In this document: in pieces, positions 12,336 to 18,679 of the stretch | Numbering within the stretch: position 1 is the first letter of the stretch | Layout of the letters: every line of letters begins with the position of its first letter | From: a virus | IMG/VR virus record: IMGVR_UViG_3300045253_000009 | Location: 1-45,888 of that record | DNA length: 45,888 nt | Direction: 5' to 3' (one strand) | The notes under the pieces: generated by a model | The model's database searches: none | The model's input: the letters and a program-made list of their open reading frames with translations, nothing else | What the model was told of the DNA's origin: nothing | Position numbers and translations under genes: made by a program

Positions 12336-12357
12336 GGAACGCCCCCTCGGGCGTTCC
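12336..12357. repeat. 9-bp perfect hairpin paired with the next tRNA-like element
   Basis: GGAACGCCC/GGGCGTTCC around CCTC. On the minus strand it lies directly after the element at 12363-12413 and before the kinase ribosome-binding site. Confidence 0.6.
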
Positions 12358-12362
12358 CTAGC

Positions 12363-12413
12363 GAGCGGGGAGAGAATCGCACTCTCGCTAGAGGCTTGGT
12401 TACCCCTCCGCTC
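12363..12413 (-). ncRNA. tRNA-like element without an anticodon arm (copy A)
   Basis: GAGCGG pairs with CCGCTC as acceptor. GAGG-GGTAACCAAG-CCTC forms a D-like arm and GAGAG-TGCGATT-CTCTC a T-like arm with a seven-base T-loop (T54, C56 and A58 kept). A TAGC linker replaces the anticodon arm. Nearly the same sequence and fold occurs at 14035-14083, and the fold also at 13498-13547, with compensated stem changes. It lies between the phosphoribosyltransferase and kinase-like genes. Confidence 0.7.
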
Positions 12414-12446
12414 CAGCACCTCACCTCCGGCGAGGATGCGCATCTT

Positions 12447-12908
12447 TCACCAACCGAGTTCAGCCCAGTCGGACCGAAAGTCCTCGAACCTGCCCTTTGC
12501 GTCGTAGTTGTCATCGCGGTAGGCCTGGTACATGTACTGCCCGACCATCTCGGTGGGCGTGACCGTCTCCCAGCGCTTCGCTTCATCGTGTGCAGCGCTG
12601 ATCTTCTCGATCACCCTCTTGCGGGTCACCCCGGACGAGACGAAGTCGTCCACGAAGATCCAACGGGCACCGAGTTGACCAACCAGTCGACCCTTGCCAT
12701 GGTGGGAGTCGTCCGTCTCCTTGCGGATCAGAACGAACTTCTTACCCATGGCCAGGGCGAGAGCAGGGATCACGATGCTGCCCGAGAAGCCAGTGCCGAC
12801 CAACGTGTCGAAATCGACGTCGGCCAGTCGCTCCTGTGCAGTCTCGATCACCCCAGCCAGGTTGAAGGTAGCCTCATCCATGTACCACGTCTTGAACTTG
12901 GTCATCAT
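12447..12908 (-). CDS. Phosphoribosyltransferase-family protein
   Basis: 153 aa. RWIFVDDFVSSGVTRKRV (82-99) is the PRPP-binding loop, with two Asp and the SSG(V)T turn; VGTGFSGSIVIPALAL is the earlier family segment, and KFVLIRKE the beta strand between. Family members join a base to PRPP or act as regulators. The base cannot be told; salvage or NAD-related use is possible. Start ATG at 12908 follows AAGGGAA; a second ATG is next to it. Confidence 0.8.
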   Translation of the reverse strand: MMTKFKTWYMDEATFNLAGVIETAQERLADVDFDTLVGTGFSGSIVIPALALAMGKKFVLIRKETDDSHHGKGRLVGQLGARWIFVDDFVSSGVTRKRVIEKISAAHDEAKRWETVTPTEMVGQYMYQAYRDDNYDAKGRFEDFRSDWAELGW

Positions 12909-12918
12909 GCTTCCCTTC

Positions 12919-12939
12919 AGGGGCGCCCTGCGCGCCCCT
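12919..12939. repeat. 8-bp perfect hairpin AGGGGCGC/GCGCCCCT
   Basis: Loop CCTGC. It sits just upstream of the phosphoribosyltransferase start and downstream of the T-arm hairpin at 12948-12968, the same pairing of tRNA-like element and GC hairpin seen elsewhere. Confidence 0.55.
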
Positions 12940-12947
12940 CGTGAGCG

Positions 12948-13014
12948 GGGAGGGGTTCGAACCCTCCCAGCGACGCAGCGAAGCTGCTAGCGAGAGCTAG
13001 CGAACTTCGTTCGC
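12948..13014 (-). ncRNA. T-arm hairpin joined to a three-hairpin module
   Basis: GGGAGGG-TTCGAAC-CCCTCCC (12968-12948) is a 7-bp T-arm with a canonical T-loop, and is followed by CCGCTCAC as in the 14035 element. Upstream are three consecutive hairpins: GCGAAC/GTTCGC (13000-13014), TAGC/GCTA (12988-12999) and GCAGC/GCTGC (12975-12987). The three-hairpin module has a counterpart at 15061-15109 with different stem sequences but similar loops. Fills the gap between the lipoprotein and phosphoribosyltransferase genes. Confidence 0.55.
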
Positions 13015-13049
13015 GACGCACCAGGCCTGGATACCTGACGCCCTACCTT

Positions 13050-13457
13050 TTAGCCCTCTGAACTGTTCTGGAAGTCAACGTCCGGGATCAGTTCCGAAGG
13101 ACGGAACACGACCTTGTAGTGGTAGCCGCTCACCTTGGCAGGTGAGCCCTGCTCCACTGTGTACGTGACGTTGTCCGACAGGCCAGCGTAGAACTTCTTG
13201 TACGCACCAGGGCCAGTCTTGCAGGTGACCACAAGACTCTTCGGGTCATCGATGTTGATGGAGCAAGCTCCAGTGATGACCATCAGGTACTTGTCCGTGA
13301 TGCCGTTGATCACGACGATACGGCGGTTGACCTGAAAGTGGTCGGCAGCCTTGGATACGTTGTTCGAAGCCGTATCGGCTTCGCTCGTACAGGCTGTCGC
13401 ACCTATGCCCAGAGTGACCGCTGCCATGGCAGCAGCAGCGATGTGGCTCTTACGCAT
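13050..13457 (-). CDS. Secreted lipoprotein, probable beta-sandwich type
   Basis: 135 aa. N-terminal signal MRKSHIAAAAMAAVTLGIGA ends in a lipobox-like ATAC, with Cys23 as the lipidated residue. The mature part (FQVNRRIVVINGITDKYLMV, SINIDDPKSLVVTCKTG) is beta-rich and matches, from memory, a lipoprotein common in Streptomyces phages. It would sit on the outer face of the host membrane. Exclusion of other phages is a possible role (inference). Confidence 0.75.
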   Translation of the reverse strand: MRKSHIAAAAMAAVTLGIGATACTSEADTASNNVSKAADHFQVNRRIVVINGITDKYLMVITGACSINIDDPKSLVVTCKTGPGAYKKFYAGLSDNVTYTVEQGSPAKVSGYHYKVVFRPSELIPDVDFQNSSEG

Positions 13458-13497
13458 TTATGTCCTCATTCCCGAGAAGACACCTTGTCTTCCCAGC

Positions 13498-13547
13498 GGG
13501 TGTCAGGATCTTTGCATCTCCTGCGGAGGCTTGAGTACCTCTCACCC
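13498..13547 (-). ncRNA. tRNA-like element without an anticodon arm (copy C)
   Basis: GGGTG/CACCC acceptor, GAGG-TACTCAAG-CCTC D-like arm, and CAGGA-GATGCAAAGA-TCCTG T-like arm containing TGCAAAG. The D-like loop keeps the CAAG seen at 12363 and 14035, while acceptor and T-arm stems differ but still pair. Just upstream on the minus strand is a GGGGC/GCCCC hairpin. It sits between the 124-aa gene and the lipoprotein gene. Confidence 0.55.
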
Positions 13548-13612
13548 TTGGGGCTACTTTGTGCCCCTATCGACCCCTCTCGGGACGGTGCCTCCGAGGT
13601 TGGCCGAGTCTT

Positions 13613-13987
13613 TCAGCTCTGGTAGTACTCCGTGACGGCAGCCAGCGCGGCGCCCCACGGTTCGCCGCGATCCTGTCGGTACTGAATGCTGTCCAACAGG
13701 TTCTTGACTCCATCTCCGGAGTAAACTGTTCCCTCGTCCGAGAGGCGACCCAAGAGGATGCCAGCCGCGAGGCCGGGACCGCTGCCCTCCGTGTCGGCCT
13801 TCACCAGGCGCTCCAAGGGGACGCCCTGAGCCGCCAGAAAGCGACCCACGATGCAGTCAGGCTTGCCCTCGTGAACGTAGACGCAGCTGCCGTCACGCTC
13901 AGCCCTGGGGTAGATGAAATCCTCACCCTGCTCCTCCACCAGAGCCTTCAGGCCATCAATGGCAGAGTCGAAAGTGATCTCGATCAT
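13613..13987 (-). CDS. Hypothetical protein, 124 aa
   Basis: ATG at 13987 is preferred because GGAAGGA lies eight bases upstream; an in-frame ATG at 14005 lacks one. Starts MIEITFDSAIDGLKALVEEQ, with a Cys-containing middle (RDGSCVYVHEGKPDCIVGRF) and helical C-terminus. Not recognised. Confidence 0.65.
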   Translation of the reverse strand: MIEITFDSAIDGLKALVEEQGEDFIYPRAERDGSCVYVHEGKPDCIVGRFLAAQGVPLERLVKADTEGSGPGLAAGILLGRLSDEGTVYSGDGVKNLLDSIQYRQDRGEPWGAALAAVTEYYQS

Positions 13988-14008
13988 CTCTTGTGTCCTT
14001 CCCATTCA

Positions 14009-14029
14009 CGCCGCCCCTCATGGGCGGCG
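14009..14029. repeat. 8-bp perfect hairpin CGCCGCCC/GGGCGGCG
   Basis: Loop CTCAT. Follows the tRNA-like element at 14035-14083 on the minus strand, just before the ribosome-binding site of the 124-aa gene. Confidence 0.6.
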
Positions 14030-14034
14030 CTAGT

Positions 14035-14083
14035 GAGCGGGGGAGAGTTGCACTCCACTGAGGGCTTGGTTACCCCTCCGCTC
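14035..14083 (-). ncRNA. tRNA-like element without an anticodon arm (copy B)
   Basis: GAGCGG/CCGCTC acceptor, GAGGG-GTAACCAAG-CCCTC D-like arm, GGAG-TGCAACT-CTCC T-like arm. It shares a 20-base block with copy A (12363-12413), while the T-arm stem is GGAG/CTCC here and GAGAG/CTCTC there, so pairing is kept although sequence changes. It lies between the 38-aa membrane protein gene and the 124-aa gene. Confidence 0.7.
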
Positions 14084-14095
14084 GTTGGATGTGGA

Positions 14096-14212
14096 TCACT
14101 TCCTCAGTAGCCTGGCAGCCTTGCGCACCGCCATGTAGAACAGGATGGCGGCAACGCTGTACACCACCAGCCCGAACAGGGCGAAGATGGTGTTGAGTAC
14201 GTACATGATCAT
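14096..14212 (-). CDS. Small membrane protein, 38 aa
   Basis: ATG at 14212 overlaps the previous stop by 4 bases (ATGA). One long membrane helix (LNTIFALFGLVVYSVAAILF) and a basic tail (VRKAARLLRK), so the C-terminus should face the cytoplasm. Function unknown. Confidence 0.6.
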   Translation of the reverse strand: MIMYVLNTIFALFGLVVYSVAAILFYMAVRKAARLLRK

Positions 14213-14277
14213 GTTCGGTCACTCCAGTTGCATCCAAGCTGTACCAGGAAGTACAGCCCTACGATGATGATCATCAT
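14209..14277 (-). CDS. Membrane microprotein, 22 aa
   Basis: ATG at 14277 overlaps the previous stop by 4 bases. MMIIIVGLYFLVQLG is a short membrane helix; the tail is CNWSDRT. Overlaps the 38-aa membrane gene by 4 bases. Confidence 0.5.
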   Translation of the reverse strand: MMIIIVGLYFLVQLGCNWSDRT

Positions 14278-14486
14278 CGAGGTATCCTCGGTGACTCTCT
14301 GTCCAGTCGTGCACCATGGCAGTCAGGACAGAGGTCCATGTGAGGACCTCTGGGGTTGCCGCACTCGCAGCGGGGAAGAGGAGGGAAGCAGACGTTGCAG
14401 TCCCCTCGCTCTTGGTCCGTCGCGTGGTCAACTTCGCTGTGAGCGACGTTCAGCAGCTCTCGCTCCCAGGGCTTCAGGTCGACCAT
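14274..14486 (-). CDS. Zinc-finger protein, 70 aa
   Basis: ATG at 14486 (AGGTGG upstream); a GTG at 14492 is also possible. Helical start (DLKPWERELLNVAHSEVDHA), then CNVC, CEC and CPDC pairs in PPLPRCECGNPRGPHMDLCP, probably two zinc sites. Similar zinc proteins are frequent in actinophages; function unknown. Confidence 0.6.
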   Translation of the reverse strand: MVDLKPWERELLNVAHSEVDHATDQERGDCNVCFPPLPRCECGNPRGPHMDLCPDCHGARLDRESPRIPR

Positions 14487-14488
14487 GG

Positions 14489-14638
14489 TCACACCACCTG
14501 GAACAGTGCGTTGAACTTGACTGCGTTGTACCAGATGATGACGTTGTCGTCGTAGAGGACGGCTACAGAGCCGTCCTTCCTGAGTCCACAGGTGCTACCG
14601 ACGAGGAAGCCGGTGACCTTGCTCTTCAGTGTCCTCAT
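14489..14638 (-). CDS. Hypothetical protein, 49 aa
   Basis: ATG at 14638 begins just after the previous stop at 14640. KVTGFLVGSTCGLRKDGSVA then YDDNVIIWYNAVKFNALFQ, beta-rich. Not recognised. Confidence 0.5.
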   Translation of the reverse strand: MRTLKSKVTGFLVGSTCGLRKDGSVAVLYDDNVIIWYNAVKFNALFQVV

Positions 14639-14639
14639 G

Positions 14640-14834
14640 TCAGCGATCCAATCCTTGAGCGACTGCACGGTCTCGGCACGTCTCGCACTCACCGCATACG
14701 CAGGTCAGCTTGACGTCGTCGGCACCGCACGCCCAAAGGAAGTCGGCCATGGCTTGAGCCTGATCCTGCGTGTAGCCGTCCCGGGTGAAGGTGCGTCCAG
14801 TAGGCCACTTGACAGTGATCTCATAGTTGTCCAT
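14640..14834 (-). CDS. Hypothetical zinc-binding protein, 64 aa; first gene of the leftward operon
   Basis: ATG at 14834 with AAAGGAACGC upstream. Starts MDNYEITVKWPTGRTFTRDG and has CVCGECETC near the end, a compact four-Cys zinc site. The first convincing gene after the long structured leader at about 14.84-15.23 kb. Confidence 0.6.
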   Translation of the reverse strand: MDNYEITVKWPTGRTFTRDGYTQDQAQAMADFLWACGADDVKLTCVCGECETCRDRAVAQGLDR

Positions 14835-14861
14835 TGCGTTCCTTTCTCTGCGGAGCCAAGA

Positions 14862-14985
14862 GGGCTCACAGGAGCTGCACCCAACTCTTAGGGTGGTCGG
14901 CAGAGGCGGTCTTGGATGCTGGTCCCCAACTCTTAGGGAACTCGTAGCGCAGAGCCGGTACGTGCTTGCCTGCTCCTGTGAGCCC
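14862..14985. repeat. 14-bp perfect inverted repeat enclosing a direct repeat
   Basis: GGGCTCACAGGAGC (14862-14875) and GCTCCTGTGAGCCC (14972-14985) are exact complements. Between them CCAACTCTTAGGG occurs twice (14881-14893 and 14926-14938), 45 bases apart. In the leftward transcript this would be a long stem just before the first gene, possibly a regulatory leader. Confidence 0.6.
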
Positions 14986-15060
14986 GATGGTCCCACAGCC
15001 TTTGGCTGTGTGACGGTTGCGCCACGGTTTGCGCCGTGGACGCGGCTCTTACAGGGAATT

Positions 15061-15109
15061 ACGACGCAAGCGAAGCTTGCTAGGTTCTAGCTCACTTCGT
15101 GAGCGTCGT
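15061..15109 (-). ncRNA. Four-way-junction-like leader structure
   Basis: Outer stem ACGACGC/GCGTCGT surrounds three hairpins: CAAGC/GCTTG (loop GAA), CTAG/CTAG (loop GTT) and GCTCAC/GTGAGC (loop TTC), with one or two bases competing between stems. The three hairpins correspond one by one to those at 12975-13014. Two further hairpins, CCACGG/CCGTGG and CACAGCC/GGCTGTG, lie downstream on the minus strand. Confidence 0.5.
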
Positions 15110-15200
15110 TGGACTGTGCAGGTCGGTCCGTCCGTAGGGACAAGTCCTGCGCCCCCTCAAGGGGCGCCGTAACCACTGGTAACGGTGTCCGTCACCTGCA

Positions 15201-15224
15201 CTACACACTGTTGAGTTCTCAAGG
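15201..15224 (-). promoter_or_regulatory. rRNA-leader-like boxA antitermination site
   Basis: The minus strand reads CCTTGAGAACTCAACAG followed by TGTGTAG, which matches the conserved boxA segment of actinobacterial 16S rRNA leaders as I remember it. It lies in the leader of the long leftward operon, about 370 bases before the first gene. NusB/NusE binding there could let polymerase read through the many hairpins of this roughly 17-kb unit. Confidence 0.6.
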
Positions 15225-15229
15225 TACAG

Positions 15230-16060
15230 CCCTAGAGTTCTCCGACTCTCCTGGATGCTGTCCCGTCCATCCGTTATGACCGGATGTAACGTTCACCAGA
15301 AGCCCTACGGGCTCGTTACAAGCCCTCAGGAAGGTCCCTCTCAGCGCCTGTAGCCCCTAACCCCTTGCGGGGCTGTACCGGCTGCCTGCGCCTCTTACTG
15401 CTGTGCTGTGCCCGACCCTAGCGGGTCGGTGTTGCCTTGGCAAGCCCCGTACTGCCATCGCGTCATCATCCCTGGCCGACCCAAGTTCTGGGCCTTGCGA
15501 CCAACGACACGCTGTCCGATGCGTACTCGGTCAGACTTGCCGGGGAAGACGTTGCCCTGTGCGAGCGGCTGTGTCAACCCCTTCGTGCTGTCTGCTCCTC
15601 AGCCCCCGTTCCGGCGGGCCGTTGTGCTGACAACGAGAACATTGGCCCTTTGCTCGAATCTCGTCAAGCATCCCAGGTCGGAGGGGTTGTAAGGGGCTGT
15701 TGTTTGCTTGTGCGTGGCTGTGGGTGAACGCTGGATTCACCTAAAGAATCATGGGATTGGCAAGTCACGCCTACAGCGTGACGCATAGCGGGGGGAGATG
15801 GGCAGAACGGACACTAGGGACAAACGGCCGGCACGTGGTACATAACTTGCTACAAACCTGGGCTAGAACATCCATGAATCGCGACGCGTCTGACCTGCAC
15901 AGACGCTAGCTTCGGAAGATTCTAAAAAATCTTCCTGTCCAGTTCTAGAGCAACGGTTGCTGGTGTAAACCCTCTGCATACACGCGCACGTTCCCTACAT
16001 GTACACGTGTGCATGCTCATGTGTGATATACTGCGCTCATGTGAGCATGCTTATCCTAGG
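15230..16060. other. Non-coding control region, left part
   Basis: About 830 bases without a convincing gene; open frames here lack ribosome-binding sites and look like chance. It holds a CCGACCC/GGGTCGG hairpin near 15412-15429, GTCACGC-CTACA-GCGTGAC at 15764-15782 (arms shared with the GTGAC palindromes near 7.1-7.3 kb) and a GGAAGATT/AATCTTCC hairpin at 15914-15935. It also holds the repeat structure at 16011-16050. The promoters of the leftward operon should lie here, but no clear -35/-10 pair was found. Confidence 0.5.
16011..16050. promoter_or_regulatory. Probable operator around a TATACT box
   Basis: Inverted repeat GCATGCTCA (16011-16019) and TGAGCATGC (16042-16050), plus a direct repeat GCTCATGTG at 16015-16023 and 16035-16043, exactly 20 bases (two helical turns) apart. 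TATACT, a good -10 hexamer, sits at 16027-16032 between them. A repressor bound here would cover the promoter. Confidence 0.5.
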
Positions 16061-16440
16061 CCTGTGATTCATGGGCAGGATGACTGTCACCCCTTCGATT
16101 CCAAGGCAAATCACCCTCATCACCATGGATCTGAAGGCAGATCATGTACATAGTGGACCAATCATCATCATATGCACACACATCACATGTTGGTCCACTT
16201 GCACACGTTCTTCACACTCTTCACATCATGGACACAGCGGGATCAAGCCACCACATGGGTCAAATCAGGACATGTATGCCCGAATGGGGAGGAGTCGACC
16301 CGGGGTTGTTTAACGATCATGGTAGGTGTAGGTGTGAGACCCTATGGAAATCTCCCAGGAAACTTGACCATGGACACATCAACCATCATCTACACAGAGT
16401 GACGACCAGCGGCAGATCTGACTACTCTCCGAAGTAGTTG
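16061..16440. other. Non-coding control region, middle: inverted repeats, possible origin
   Basis: A perfect 10-bp inverted repeat AGTGGACCAA/TTGGTCCACT at 16152-16199 (28-base spacer), GATCTG/CAGATC at 16128-16143, and many ATCA/CACATG-like words (ATGGACACA occurs twice). TTGACC at 16363-16368 is a weak -35 candidate. Open frames here have no ribosome-binding site. Candidate for replication origin or packaging site; not proven. Confidence 0.4.
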
Positions 16441-16710
16441 GTAAAGGTTTGGTAACACTTTGCCTCAGACCCGTCTTTAAGGGGCAAGACGGGGGTCTTA
16501 CTATAAGTAGACCTAGTAACTAGAGGCTCCGACCCCAAGGGAGGAGCCGTCTAGCTAGTACTACTAGTAGCTACTAGAGGACGCCCTTAAGGCGTCCTAC
16601 AGTTAACCTATATAAGGGCAGCCCTTAGGGGCTGCCTACAGTGAGCCCATCCTCTTCGCGGAATCTCTCCCCGCTGAGTACCACGGCCCTTCGGCCGTGG
16701 AGAGAGTCCT
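16441..16710. repeat. Late-operon leader: hairpin array and CTAG cluster
   Basis: Perfect hairpins AGGACGCC/GGCGTCCT (16578-16598), GGCAGCCC/GGGCTGCC (16617-16636) and CCACGGCC/GGCCGTGG (16681-16700), plus weaker ones. Six CTAG tetramers lie in 16512-16577, though CTAG is usually rare in bacterial DNA. TATATA near 16608 could be a -10 box of the late promoter. No gene seen. Confidence 0.5.
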
Positions 16711-16711
16711 A

Positions 16712-16786
16712 ATGGGTAAGCTTCAAGGTCAAGGTGGACAAGGTGGATCCCCCCGAAGGGTGATCGACAGGTCCTATATGACATAG
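16712..16786 (+). CDS. Possible 24-aa leader peptide
   Basis: ATG at 16712 after GGAGAGAG. Gly/Gln-rich (GKLQGQGGQGGSPRRVIDRS), ending shortly before the terminase ribosome-binding site. It could be a leader peptide or chance. Confidence 0.25.
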   Translation: MGKLQGQGGQGGSPRRVIDRSYMT

Positions 16787-16798
16787 CGAGGAGAACCC

Positions 16799-18679
16799 AT
16801 GGGCAGGCCAGTCAACAGGACCACGCGGGACAAGAAGGATACGATCCTCACTTACCTGAGGAACGGTATCCCGATGTCCAAGGCCATCTCGGACCTTGGT
16901 ATCACCAAGCAGGCCGTGCAGTACTACAAGGATTCCGACAAGGAGTTCCGTTCCGAGTACGGTAGACTGAGCAAGGCTACACCTGCTTCTGGAACTTTCG
17001 ATAAGATCGAAGTACCCGACTTCCCCGAGTTCTGCATGAAGTACCTGGACACCCAACTGTTCAATCACCAGCTCCAATGGTACGACGTCCTTGAGGGACG
17101 TCCACCGAGAAACCTGCACGAGAACCAGATATTCAAGCAGGGTGACCCTGGAATGCTCATCGTGAACACGCCGCCCGAGCATGCCAAGTCAACTACGATC
17201 ACGGTGAACTACGTGACCTACCGGGTGTGCCAGGACCCGAACATCCGAGTCATCATCGTGTCTCAGACTCAGGAGATGGCCAAGCGGTTCCTCAGGGCGA
17301 TCAAGGATCGTCTCTCTGGAGTGAACCCCAGCTACCGGAAGCTTCAGGCCGACTTCGCACCTGAAGGCGGATTCGACGCGAACAGCGCGTCGTGGACCGC
17401 CGACTCTATCTACGTGAACGCAGAAGCCCGAGACTCCGGTGAAGCCACCCCGACAGTCCAGGCTCTCGGCATGAACGGTCAGATCTACGGTAACCGAGCT
17501 GACCTCATCATCCTCGACGACACAGTGACAGGTAAGAATGCCCATGAGTTCGAGAAGCAGATCGACTGGATCCAGCGAGAGGTCATCAACCGACTCACTT
17601 ATCCCGGAGGTACTCTACTCCTGGTCGGAACTCGGCTTGCTCCCGTTGAACTGTACTCTGAGATACAGAAGCCTGAATGGTACGGTCAGGACGAGGAGTC
17701 TCCCTGGACCTACCTCACGCAGCCTGCCGTACTGGAGTTCGCTGAACATCCAGACGATTGGGTTGTTCTCGCACCCTGGACCAACCGACCTCCAGTGTCG
17801 CTCGGAGCAAGACGCATGGTGGGAGAGGCGAACGAGCTAGGCCTCTACCCTTGGCACTCAGGCAAGGCGCTCGCCCGAAGGCGAGCAACCAGTTCGGCTC
17901 AGAACTGGAAGATGGTCTACCAGCAGGAGCAGGTGGTCGAGGATGCGATCTTCCCGGCAAACAAGGTGGCGGCTAGTATCGATGGGATGCGAGCTGCTGG
18001 ACTCATGTCCCCCGGTGCGCCAGGCCATCGACCTCACGGAATGGATGGCCTCTACGTCGTGGGTGGTTTCGATCCCGCCATCACAGGACATGCAGCCGCC
18101 CTGGTACTCGGGGTTGATCGAATGTCCGGGATGCGGTATGTACTCGACGTATGGACTGCCCCAAACCAGAAGCCGGACGATCTCTTCGACAAGCTGAAGG
18201 ACTGGACCGTCAAGTACCACATGCACGAGTGGGTCATCGAGAAGAACGCGATGAACCTGATGGTCACCCAGAACAGAGACCTGAGGAACTTCCTCGGCTC
18301 CAGGGGTACCATCCTCAAGGAGCACTTCACTGGAGCCAACAAGAACGACGCCGACTTCGGCGTCGCCTCTATGAGCATGCTCTTCGATGGAGCGCTCGAA
18401 GATCGTGGACTGATTCGCCTGCCGAGCCGCAGCCAGCAAGAGGGCGTCAAGTCCCTGGTAGAACAACTCACAACCTGGTTCCCGCAGAGCAAGGCGAAGC
18501 AGGACACCGTGATGGCCCTCTGGTTCGCAGAGACCCGAGCACGTGAACTGGTGAACGACATCGAGTCCGTGTTCCACATCACCAACGAGTACCAGTCCGA
18601 ACGCGACAAGCGCAAGCAGATCACAGTAGACCTCGACTACCTGAGCCAAGCTACGGATGCGGGGTTCGGGTGGAACTGA
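16799..18679 (+). CDS. terL: Terminase large subunit with N-terminal HTH
   Basis: 626 aa, ATG after GAGGAGA. ATPase domain: NTPPEHAKST (123-132) is Walker A and ADLIILDD (234-241) Walker B, with the Glu-type catalysis just after. Nuclease domain: GGFDPA (Asp425), VIEKN (Glu481) and KQDTVMA (Asp569) supply the acidic metal triad. The enzyme pumps DNA into the prohead and cuts it. Residues 10-50 (ILTYLRNGIPMSKAISDLGI, TKQAVQYYKDSDKEF) form a helix-turn-helix usually found in the small subunit, and no separate small subunit is seen. It contains a perfect GCTCGCC/GGCGAGC hairpin at 17869-17886. Confidence 0.95.
   Translation: MGRPVNRTTRDKKDTILTYLRNGIPMSKAISDLGITKQAVQYYKDSDKEFRSEYGRLSKATPASGTFDKIEVPDFPEFCMKYLDTQLFNHQLQWYDVLEGRPPRNLHENQIFKQGDPGMLIVNTPPEHAKSTTITVNYVTYRVCQDPNIRVIIVSQTQEMAKRFLRAIKDRLSGVNPSYRKLQADFAPEGGFDANSASWTADSIYVNAEARDSGEATPTVQALGMNGQIYGNRADLIILDDTVTGKNAHEFEKQIDWIQREVINRLTYPGGTLLLVGTRLAPVELYSEIQKPEWYGQDEESPWTYLTQPAVLEFAEHPDDWVVLAPWTNRPPVSLGARRMVGEANELGLYPWHSGKALARRRATSSAQNWKMVYQQEQVVEDAIFPANKVAASIDGMRAAGLMSPGAPGHRPHGMDGLYVVGGFDPAITGHAAALVLGVDRMSGMRYVLDVWTAPNQKPDDLFDKLKDWTVKYHMHEWVIEKNAMNLMVTQNRDLRNFLGSRGTILKEHFTGANKNDADFGVASMSMLFDGALEDRGLIRLPSRSQQEGVKSLVEQLTTWFPQSKAKQDTVMALWFAETRARELVNDIESVFHITNEYQSERDKRKQITVDLDYLSQATDAGFGWN

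Noticed and set aside
15395-15740. Overlapping open frames on both strands, one with a CSRC motif
   Set aside because: No ribosome-binding sites, frames interrupted, protein composition unconvincing; more likely non-coding control DNA.
16071-16437. Rightward open frames in the control region
   Set aside because: His/Ser/Thr-rich translations from repetitive ATCA/CACA sequence and no ribosome-binding sites.
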